6,646 nucleotides of DNA from Schaedlerella sp. Lineage in GTDB: Bacteria > Bacillota > Clostridia > Lachnospirales > Lachnospiraceae. The notes under the pieces are model-generated. The model worked only from the letters and a program-made list of their open reading frames with translations. It did no database searches and was not told where the DNA came from. A program made the position numbers and the translations under genes. The stretch is taken from NCBI GenBank assembly GCA_020024595.1, contig JAHHTO010000129.1, positions 1 through 6,646 on the forward strand, read 5' to 3'. Numbering within the stretch: position 1 is the first letter of the stretch; every line of letters starts with the position of its first letter. Positions 1-6,646 of this stretch are shown here, piece after piece.

Positions 1-2
1 GA

Positions 3-1841
3 ACAATAATATGGTTCTTCCATCTTGTTAGTGATATGGCTGGGTCACACAGTACATCCGGCATCACCGGAGGAACCGGTATTCCGGGACCGTTTCTTTC
101 TTTGGCAAAAGAAATCTCTGCTATTCCGTTTTTCAAAAATATAAAGGCTGACAAGGAATTATCCTTATCACAGTTTTTGTCAAAACTGTTTAACGGCACT
201 CTTATGATGCAACACGACGAGAATGGACAAGCCATTAAGGACACCGTTATAAAATTTGATTTGCGAGGTGAACTCGGTGTAGCCTCAGAGTTATGCAATC
301 AAGCGATTCCTGTGGTTGCAAACGAGTGCATCGTGCGCAGTTTCTATTTCATTCGACGTCTTGCTATGGCTATGAAAGAAAATAATTTTAGTTGTATTGA
401 TGATATCGAGAAGATTGAATGGAACTCTGTCAAGCCTATAAATAATCCGACAATTGCACGTATGCTTACGATTGCAACCGGAGTATTTACAACTATTGAT
501 ATTGGCGAGGCAGTTGCAACGCAGCAGTATTGGGTATCCATAAATTATCCTGGCATTGGTAAATTTGCAGTTGCCATAGGGGACGATGTTAGTTGGGTAC
601 TCAGAATAAGAGAAGTAAAAAAAATCAAAGATGTATATGAAAATATGAAATATCAGACTTCTCAAAAGTCTGATATAGAACGCTACAAAAGGATTGGTGA
701 CGATATGGATTTGAATATTGACAAGCTCGGCATTTCATTAGAACAGATGGAGATACTTTACAACATCGAATACTACAAGACCCTCAATGACATTTCGTCC
801 ACCAATATTCCGATAACAGGCGAAGCAATCAAAGAATTGAAAACTGCCTGGCTTCAGGAGTGGACCAAGTTTATTTCTGATGGATTTGAAAGTTTTACGC
901 AAGTTTCGGGTGCGGAAATGCACTGGTACAGCATGGAGGAATTACAACAGCGAATCGCAGAGCAAGAGCCTCAAAAAACATGGTATCGACTGATTCTTCT
1001 GGAAGCAATGCTTTTTGTTCCTTACTACCCTCTGGGCATAGAAAAAAACAATAAGGGCGAAGATGTACCTTGTCAGAAATATAATTTTTTGAGCAATCCC
1101 ATCAACGGATTCAAAAAATCCGAAGGTGACCAGTTCTTGAACCAACAGTTTACTGGAGTTTATTGTGAGCAAGGCTATGTGAAGAGGTTGCGTAAATCCT
1201 ATGACAAGAGAATGAATGAATTAAACGAGGTTCTTAAAACCGCAATTACCTCTATTTCTATTACTGCAATCATTGCAGTAGCCACAGTGGCAACTGCGGG
1301 GGCATTTGCTGGTCCGATTGCTGTTGCGCTGGTAGGCTCCAATTTTGCCGGACTTAGCGGTGCAGCGCTGACAAGCGCCTGCCTTGCCTATCTAGGTGGA
1401 GGAGCTATTGCTGTAGGTGGTGCCGGAATGCTTGGCGGAACGATTGCGATTGTAGGCGGCGGTGCTGCACTCGGAATCGGCGTGGGTGCCGGAGTTGGCA
1501 GTGCTATTGGCGTTGCAGGGCTGACGGGTAAGAAAAATACCATTATGCAGTCAGCAAAACTGCTGACCTCGATACGAGAAATTTTCCTTAATGATGAGCA
1601 TGATATTGAGTTTTCCAATAGCGTGTATGAGCAGTATCTGCACAACATTACCGAAATTGAGAAGGGACTTGTAGAACTGAGACTGAAAAAAGATGTTGCT
1701 TTCGGTAAGGAAAAGAAAGAAATTGCCGAAACTATCAAGAGAGCAGAGGCGTCCGTCGAAGCCATGAAAATTGCACGAAAGAGCATGCTAAAATACAACA
1801 GTTCCTTTACAGATAGATTACGTTCTTCCTATAAAGATTAA
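3..1841 (+). CDS. Uncharacterised glycine-zipper membrane-type protein, 5' end outside window
   Basis: I do not recognise the family. The frame is open from base 3 to a TAA at 1839-1841. The first ATG in the window (base 36) has no Shine-Dalgarno sequence before it, and the codons upstream read TIIWFFHLVSD straight into MAGS, so the true start probably lies outside the window. Residue numbers below count from that ATG. Residues 1-20 are rich in Gly, Ser, Thr and Pro (GGTGIPGP at 12-19). Residues about 74-190 hold weakly hydrophobic stretches (FDLRGELG, NPTIARML, INYPGIGKFAVAIG). Residues about 402-496 are an almost unbroken Ala/Gly/Val/Ile block with repeated GGG and GxGxG spacing, typical of glycine-zipper hairpins that enter or span membranes. 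A charged tail rich in Lys and Glu (about 530-601) is probably helical or coiled coil. There is no nuclease, kinase or P-loop motif in the visible part. A membrane-acting effector or stress protein is inference only. It is transcribed towards the helicase remnant and followed by a strong terminator. Confidence 0.8.
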   Translation, partial: TIIWFFHLVSDMAGSHSTSGITGGTGIPGPFLSLAKEISAIPFFKNIKADKELSLSQFLSKLFNGTLMMQHDENGQAIKDTVIKFDLRGELGVASELCNQAIPVVANECIVRSFYFIRRLAMAMKENNFSCIDDIEKIEWNSVKPINNPTIARMLTIATGVFTTIDIGEAVATQQYWVSINYPGIGKFAVAIGDDVSWVLRIREVKKIKDVYENMKYQTSQKSDIERYKRIGDDMDLNIDKLGISLEQMEILYNIEYYKTLNDISSTNIPITGEAIKELKTAWLQEWTKFISDGFESFTQVSGAEMHWYSMEELQQRIAEQEPQKTWYRLILLEAMLFVPYYPLGIEKNNKGEDVPCQKYNFLSNPINGFKKSEGDQFLNQQFTGVYCEQGYVKRLRKSYDKRMNELNEVLKTAITSISITAIIAVATVATAGAFAGPIAVALVGSNFAGLSGAALTSACLAYLGGGAIAVGGAGMLGGTIAIVGGGAALGIGVGAGVGSAIGVAGLTGKKNTIMQSAKLLTSIREIFLNDEHDIEFSNSVYEQYLHNITEIEKGLVELRLKKDVAFGKEKKEIAETIKRAEASVEAMKIARKSMLKYNSSFTDRLRSSYKD

Positions 1842-1881
1842 AGGTATACTTTTTTATAATTGGTTGTCTAGAAAAACAGAT

Positions 1882-1927
1882 AACACCGATGACTCGATTT
1901 TATAAACGGGTCATCGGTGTTCTTTTT
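1882..1927 (+). terminator. Rho-independent terminator, probably bidirectional
   Basis: A perfect 12-bp inverted repeat (AACACCGATGAC at 1882-1893, its complement at 1910-1921) extends by one G-T wobble and two more pairs to 15 bp. It encloses a 10-base AT-rich loop. Five Ts follow at 1923-1927. The hairpin begins 40 bases after the stop of the plus-strand gene. On the other strand the stem is followed after a few bases by a run of Ts (complement of AAAAA at 1872-1876), so it could also stop transcription arriving from the helicase remnant. This suits its place between convergent units. Confidence 0.88.
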
Positions 1928-2115
1928 AGATAATAATTAAAGTTACCGTTGGAGGCAAGTTTGAAATGTCCTAAAGAAAAATTATAAAACACTGTGAATG
2001 TAATTGTGTCTTTGAAGCAGATGGGAGCATATCTGGTCCACTTTCTAGGAAAAATCCTTACATTTTAGTAATTTGTTCATAGATGAGAACATGTCAAAGA
2101 CTTTTTTCAAACCGT

Positions 2116-4830
2116 TTAACAGAAATTATAAAACTTCTCATTGGTAATAGGCTCTAATTCTCCGGCATATTTCTTCAGAAAATTATAAGCGTACTTTCTA
2201 TTTAATTTGTCGTGGATTTTCTGATTGTAATAATTCCTCAGACAGCTGTAGCAAGACGGCGAGCAATTACAGCCTTTCGTGATAGCAAGTGCTTTTTCAA
2301 CTACCTTACGGAATTGCTCTCCGTCTTCAGTTACCAGTCTGCGCACATGCCCGGCACCACCTGCCACTGCATCGAATAAAACGATAGAGTAAATCAAGTT
2401 TCCGTTGTATATCACCTTATGAAGACAGCCTTTGATGTCATTACGTTCAATATCAAGCACAGAGGACAGTGCCTCTAGAAGTGCATACATCACAGAAAGC
2501 ATCACATCCTGCTTGCCGGACTGCGGTGTTGAAAATACCAACCGTACAACATCTGTCTTAAACACATGGCAGAGTTTGTTCTTTATCAGCTTTATTTCAC
2601 AGGCTTTACCCCACGGTGCAATGTGTTTTTTCTCCAATGTTTTCTGATGAGAATTAAAACTTGCATTTTCCATATTTTCACTTACACTCTCTGCATAACC
2701 ACAGTGTGGACACACATAGAAATCATCATTGCAGACTACCATAAGAAAATCGTTGATTGATGTTTCCATTTGGAAGCTATTTTCATCTTGTATTATGAAA
2801 GCATATTTCTTTATGACCTGGCGTTGCTTATCTCCAATGTAGAAATCATCACTACGGTATACCTTGTCAGGCTTGCGCATAGATACATCTTTTGGCTTTG
2901 CATCTGCCACAAAGCCTTTTCTAGGCTCGATAGCCTGATTCCAGCGAAAGTGCTCGATAGTTTCATGACAAGAAACACACTCTTCACCGGAAAAATCCGG
3001 CTCTACAGATCTATGATTCCATTTTAGACAAGAAGGGTTATTGCACTGTGCGATATAGGCGGCCTCCCAGTACTGTCCGGTAGTTTGCGGAAGCTTTCGA
3101 ATATAGCGACTCGTATAAAGTTTTCCGTCTGCTACCACTTGTGCATCAGGAGCATATTCCGAGATGGCAAGCTACAGATCGCGTACCATTTGAAGTTTCT
3201 TATCTGTAGCCGTATTTGTATTTTGATAAAGCTCAACCGTATCAACTGGGAACCCGTATTTTGGCAGAATGTTATTTCTTACCAAGAACTCAATAAGTTC
3301 ATTCCCGCCACGGTTATCATTCTTGCTTCGTCGGTAGGACCACAGCTTTTTTTCCACAGCAGCAGCTTCCTGTGTGAGACCTTCTGCAAGAAGTCGCTCT
3401 ACTTCTTCCTGATAGTAATTCACAGTACTGCGAAATTCATCGACAGCTACTTTTAGTACGCCCTCATCTCCGATTAGCTTTTCGATCCAGGAATAATCAT
3501 TGATACCCATAACACTGTGCATCACTTCTGGAATTGATGCTTTCAGGATTTCCTTTAAGTGTTTAGGCTTGCTTTTCAAATAACTGCAAAATCTTTCCCA
3601 TCCATCACCGTTTAAGAGAATATCTGCATTATTAGCGTTATAGACATCCACCTGTTTTGCAAAAAAGTCGCTTGAAACTACTGCAAAGATGTGTCGAAGA
3701 ATTACCTTCTCATTTCTTACAGTAAAGATAGGAACTCCAATCTTTCTGGTAATCATGCTCTCTAGGTTCTTGTAATGGGTAAAGTCGTGAGAGCTCAGTT
3801 TTGAATAGGTCAGTGAGAAGGCGGCAGCATTTCTGCCACGACCAGCTCGACCAGCTCTCTGCACATAGTTTGCCGGTGAAGGTGGCATATTTCTAAGATA
3901 AACAGTCTCCAAATCACCGACATCGACACCCATTTCAAAGGTTGTAGAGCAGCTTAAGGCGTTGATTTCCTTATTAACAAACATCTCTTGATATTTCTGT
4001 TGTTCCTCACGTCCGAGCTGAGCAGTGTGTTCTTTAATGTGAAGTGGCTGCATAAGAGAAGAACGATATAGCTTTGCATAATGGTTATTATCAAAAAGCT
4101 CTGCACGAGATACCGGTTTAAGGTGTCCAGCACACTTTAATGTTGTGCACATACCCTTGCAGTTTATCATACTGGTCTTGCCACATACATCGCAAACATA
4201 TATTGGTACATCTTCGGCTTGGGCGCCAATGGTAAAACGTTTTGTAGTGAAATAGTATTCTTGATTGATAGAAGTTGAAAGACTTTCCTCACCAAGCAGT
4301 ACTTCATCCCAATATAATTGAAGAAGTTCATTTGCATCTGTCTCACTTAAATTAAGCACTTGCATGACTTTCTTCAAACGTCCATTCTTTAATAGATTAC
4401 CATTCTTTCTGCATGCTGCCGCCCAGCTTGCAAGATAGGATTTTTTCTTATCCTTATCTAAATCTTTGCAGCGTTTAACTCTCTTCGGCTTTGCAGAGTA
4501 GAAAATATACTCTCTGTCATCATCGGTTAGGTCGCAGTCTCCTTCTAGAGCACCATGATATACAATGTCCATTGTCAAAAGATCAAACAATGCTTTCACA
4601 TACTGAATACTTTGGCCATAGATATCTGCCACGCCTGCCATCACATCTTCACAGTTGCCCTTATAGTTAAACTTGATAATTCCCATAGAAACAAGGCTTG
4701 TACTTCTGCGTGCATTGACCATTTCATTAATAACAGCAATCCATGCATTCTTACGACTAACGGCAGTCAGGTTTTCTGTTCCATTATCTCCGGGCTCTGC
4801 AAAGGTTCTGCAGGAATCAAAGCACCACAC
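2116..4830 (-). pseudogene. Helicase remnant piece 5: second RecA-like domain and DUF1998, split by an amber codon
   Basis: This is the longest open part, one frame from about 4820 to a TAA at 2116-2118 apart from a TAG at 3172-3174. Before the TAG it shows a helical region (NEMVNARRSTSLVSMG), a Cys cluster (CDVCG and further Cys), motif V (CSTTFEMGVDVGD) and motif VI (QRAGRAGRGR, about 3832-3861). After it come LAISEYAPDAQVVADGKLYT, another Cys group (CNNPSC, CVSC), and DUF1998 with VLFDAVAGGAGHVR and the closing CNCSPSCYSCLRNYYNQ (about 2222-2272). Separate products ending at 3172 and starting at a GTG (3138) can be drawn, but the protein reads through the TAG without loss, so this is one gene with a nonsense change. 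The GTG starts at 4830 and 3138 are not convincing. Confidence 0.85.
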
Positions 4831-4853
4831 TTTGAACAGAGCAAATAGTCATT
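4767..4853 (-). pseudogene. Helicase remnant piece 4: short CSKCG segment
   Basis: Removing one A from the run at 4852-4859 carries piece 3 into NDYLLCSKCGALIPAEP, which restores a second Cys pair (CxxCG) expected in the family. This frame then runs into out-of-frame sequence and a TGA at 4767-4769. The helicase protein resumes in another frame within this same stretch, so the useful part is roughly 4800-4853. It is too short to be a gene by itself. Confidence 0.7.
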
Positions 4854-5094
4854 TTTTTTCAATCTGTGTGGTACTATCTTCCTCATTTTCCTCACTGTCA
4901 AAATCTGTATCATGACAGTCACGAAGAAGAAAGTATTCTATATTAGGATCATAGGAGTTGGTGGCAAATTCCAGATGACCGTTCATCTCACATCCGACTA
5001 CAGCAATTCGCCCACAGTCGTCGCATACAGCACATTCAAACACTTTCCATTCGATGCCATCAATAAACATACTGTTATTACGGTTAAGCATCAG
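4849..5094 (-). pseudogene. Helicase remnant piece 3: first Cys-pair region
   Basis: Restoring one A in the run at 5095-5099 joins piece 2 (QHK) to LMLNRNN and then VFECAVCDDCGRIAVVG, whose CxxC pair is a typical zinc-binding element of this helicase group. The piece continues through an acidic stretch (DFDSEENEED) to TQIEKK and a TGA at 4849-4851, reached because the A run at 4852-4859 is one base too long. The ATG at 5089-5091 is unlikely to be a genuine start. Confidence 0.8.
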
Positions 5095-5408
5095 TTTTTA
5101 TGTTGACCGATAGCTATGTAGGCGCCTTCCAGAGCCTTTGCAAACATATGATAACGAGCTTTAATAAGCGCCGTTTTATTTTTTGATGCCTGTACTGCCA
5201 CACTGATAATATTCACTACATCTTGATCTGATACTTTATGCATAATACTCAATGCACGAGTAATTTCTGGAATTGTCATCGGTTTTACGGTTATCCGTCT
5301 TAAATCACGGTAAACAGAAGCATTAACACAAAGATTATATAAAAACTCAGAGTCTGGCTGACCTTCTGGAATTGTCATACCATAGTAGGCTACAATATCA
5401 TTAAATGT
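5091..5408 (-). pseudogene. Helicase remnant piece 2: linker after the first RecA-like domain
   Basis: Read in the frame one base back from piece 1, the protein continues smoothly from DPKK to TFNDIVAYYGMTIPEGQPD, well upstream of the apparent ATG at 5378. It ends in ALEGAYIAIGQHKN and a TGA at 5091-5093. This linker leads into the Cys-containing region of DUF1998 helicases. It has no start signal of its own. The TGATG overlap with the next piece results from a frame change and is not operon-style coupling. Confidence 0.82.
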
Positions 5409-6055
5409 TTTTTTGGATCAACCAGATCCGAAAACATATAAAGAGGCACATCCACAGTTGATTGAACATAGGATGGCACAATCGTCTGAGAACGAATAAT
5501 ATCCTCAGTCCTAAAATCTGCGTTGCAAAGTGTATCTGCAAATTTGATGATATCATTATTTGCCTCTTTTCCTCCCAGTGTAGCACTGGTCAAGATATGA
5601 ATCACATTTGCCGGATTGCTAATTCTGGCTTTTAAACGCTTTAAAAGCAGTGATGTTTCCATTCCTGTGGCACCACGATATATGTGTGCCTCATCCAATA
5701 CCAAAAAACGCAGTTTAGCACCAGAGAATACCAAATCATCTTTTGGTCGAAGCATCATGTACTCCAGCATGGCATAGTTTGTCACCAGAATGTGCGGTGG
5801 TGTTACCTGCATCTGATCTCGTGAAATGATTTCATTTTTTAAAGGCTTTAATGGAAGACCGTTTTCATCCTTATATACCTTTCCATACTCGGCAATCCCA
5901 TCCTGTTCATTCTGTTTGGTAGAGCTGTTGTACACACCAAAAGTAATCTCTGGATAGTTTTTCAACAGATTTCGGAGACGCTTCATTTGATCATTGGCCA
6001 GAGCATTCATTGGATAAATCAGAATAGCACGAACACCAGATGAGAGTGTTCCTGC
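5390..6055 (-). pseudogene. Helicase remnant piece 1: first RecA-like domain without Walker A
   Basis: The recognisable protein begins AGTLSSGVRAILIYPMNALA, directly after an in-frame TAA (complement of 6056-6058). The ATG at 6010 lies inside motif Ia and is not a real start. Visible motifs are PMNALANDQ (motif Ia), TNYAMLEYMMLRP, LVLDEAH with the DEAH box at about 5683-5697, and TSATLGG (motif III). The ATP-binding GxGKT that should precede motif Ia is absent from the window. The frame is lost at the A run 5408-5414 and a TAG follows at 5390-5392. Confidence 0.88.
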
Positions 6056-6072
6056 TTAAATATAATATTCAA

Positions 6073-6645
6073 TTACTTTGGCATACTACCTTTATAATTA
6101 GGACAATCTTCGCACTTGACAGCGCATTCCTGCATTTCAAAAATATTAGGGTTTCTTGTAACTCCAATATATGGGATATTTCGCTCATGACATATTTCGA
6201 TAATTTGTTTTCTTTCAACTTGTGTCATCCTATTACCTAAGAATACTTTGGTAATAGGAAAAAAAGGAATACTATAGTCTTGTATTGCCTTATTTTGTTC
6301 CATGGGGAGCAGTAATCTCCATTCGTTTTGAAAAGCCCAATCAATGCTTTTTCGTAATGCTCCATGAAAATAAATATCCCATAAAATTTCTATTGTCATC
6401 TCTTTATTTTCAAATCTTGCAAGTCGCTCCGTCATATTTGGTCGCACCTTGCAATAAATCATCGGAAACAAATTTAAGAATAGATTCTGGTATTGTGTAT
6501 CATTAGGAAGTACCGTATACTCAACACAAAATCCTTTATGGCAATCTGCATAAGAACCTCCCCACATCAATTGTGAATATGGAGTCGTTGCAAAGCAAGT
6601 TGCTCGAAATGTATTCTGTAAATGTTGAGAGTACTCATTAAATTC
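6073..6645 (-). CDS. DUF2971 family protein, 5' end outside window
   Basis: The frame is open from the right edge (codons begin EFNEYSQHLQ) to a TAA at 6073-6075, giving 190 visible residues. The internal ATG at 6568-6570 is not the start, because the family signature runs across it: TTPYSQLMWGGSYADCHKGFCVEY corresponds to the usual DUF2971 pattern of a Met-Trp, a Tyr-Ala-Asp, a His-Lys-Gly and a hydrophobic/acidic end. IDWAFQNEWRLLLP matches the second conserved block around Asn-Glu-Trp-Arg. The molecular role of DUF2971 is not established to my knowledge; members often sit in accessory and defence-rich regions. The C-terminus carries three closely spaced Cys (CAVKCEDC) before NYKGSMPK. It ends 17 bases before the first recognisable codon of the helicase remnant, so its C-terminus lies next to a rearrangement junction. 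It could have lost or gained residues there. Confidence 0.82.
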   Translation of the reverse strand, partial: EFNEYSQHLQNTFRATCFATTPYSQLMWGGSYADCHKGFCVEYTVLPNDTQYQNLFLNLFPMIYCKVRPNMTERLARFENKEMTIEILWDIYFHGALRKSIDWAFQNEWRLLLPMEQNKAIQDYSIPFFPITKVFLGNRMTQVERKQIIEICHERNIPYIGVTRNPNIFEMQECAVKCEDCPNYKGSMPK

Positions 6646-6646
6646 G

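Larger units (their letters stand above)
2116..6055 (-). pseudogene. Degraded DEAH-box helicase with C-terminal DUF1998 domain (DruE/DrmA/MrfA-like), whole remnant
   Basis: One ancestral gene accounts for all the minus-strand pieces in this span, about 1,310 codons. In order they carry: motif Ia (PMNALANDQ), TNYAMLEYMMLRP, the DEAH box (LVLDEAH), motif III (SATLG), Cys pairs, motif V (TFEMGVDVGD), motif VI (QRAGRAGRGR), a second Cys-rich region and DUF1998. Enzymes of this architecture are ATP-driven helicases; relatives act in Druantia and DISARM phage defence and in DNA repair (MrfA). The closest subfamily cannot be fixed by eye. Lesions: the 5' end including Walker A is missing; bases appear lost in A runs at 5408-5414 and 5095-5099; a base appears gained in the A run at 4852-4859; a frame change, probably with an internal deletion, lies at about 4790-4825; CAG has become TAG at 3172-3174. 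Without Walker A and with these breaks, no active helicase can be made. The neighbours are not broken, which favours a true pseudogene. Confidence 0.9.

Noticed and set aside
291..1798. Minus-strand open frames opposite the left-hand gene, including one of 136 codons across the glycine-rich block
   Set aside because: They lie opposite a strongly protein-like plus-strand gene. Their composition is what the complement of Gly/Ala/Val codons gives (Pro, Thr, Ile, Ala), and no start signals or motifs are seen.
2046..2093. Small inverted repeats (AGGA/TCCT and GTTC/GAAC) downstream of the helicase remnant
   Set aside because: Stems of four or five pairs without a following T run; too weak to call a terminator or attachment site.
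2116..3138. A separate DUF1998-only gene (DrmB-like) starting at the GTG at 3136-3138
   Set aside because: The frame is the same as the helicase piece before it, only one TAG intervenes, and the protein sequence continues across the stop, so it is the tail of one gene.
2432..3456. Plus-strand open frames opposite the DUF1998 part of the helicase remnant
   Set aside because: They are antisense shadows of sequence with clear helicase/DUF1998 similarity and show no motif or ribosome binding site.
5089..5093. TGATG stop-start overlap on the minus strand, resembling translational coupling of two genes
   Set aside because: The two sides are consecutive parts of one helicase (QHK then LMLNRNN), separated by one missing A in the adjacent run; there is no new gene start.
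1..6646. CRISPR arrays, tRNA genes, insertion sequences or phage integration sites
   Set aside because: I found no regularly spaced repeats, cloverleaf-like sequence, transposase or integrase motifs, or terminal inverted repeats in the window.

Overview
The window looks like an accessory, partly decayed stretch from an AT-rich, low-GC Gram-positive genome. A gut Clostridia or Lachnospiraceae-type host is my best guess, from base composition, codon choice and protein style; there is no rRNA or housekeeping marker to fix it. It holds two apparently intact genes, both cut by the window edges, and between them a large dead helicase gene.

Layout from left to right. (1) On the plus strand, an unrecognised protein of at least 612 residues, whose reading frame is still open at base 3, ends at 1841. 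It carries a long Gly/Ala-rich hydrophobic block of glycine-zipper type and a charged helical tail. (2) A strong hairpin terminator at 1882-1927 lies between two convergent transcription units. (3) On the minus strand, 6055 to 2116 is the wreck of one large DEAH-box (SF2) helicase with a C-terminal DUF1998 domain. This is the architecture of Druantia DruE, DISARM DrmA and MrfA-like enzymes, which are frequent in defence islands. Read on the minus strand, its pieces are: the first RecA-like domain with the DEAH box but no Walker A, a linker, Cys pairs, the second RecA-like domain with motifs V and VI, further Cys pairs, and DUF1998. They are separated by three single-base frame changes, one further frame change that probably goes with an internal deletion, and one in-frame amber codon. 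(4) On the minus strand, from the right edge down to 6073, is the C-terminal part of a DUF2971-family protein. Its stop codon lies only 17 bases from the first recognisable codon of the helicase remnant.

How it fits together. The helicase is broken in at least five places and its 5' third is gone, while both neighbours are uninterrupted in what can be seen. This argues for a real pseudogene at a rearrangement junction rather than generally poor sequence, although three of the lesions sit in A/T homopolymers and should be checked in reads. The most economical reading is a degraded defence-type locus. I do not see a complete new system in the window. The least explained part is the glycine-zipper protein at the left edge.
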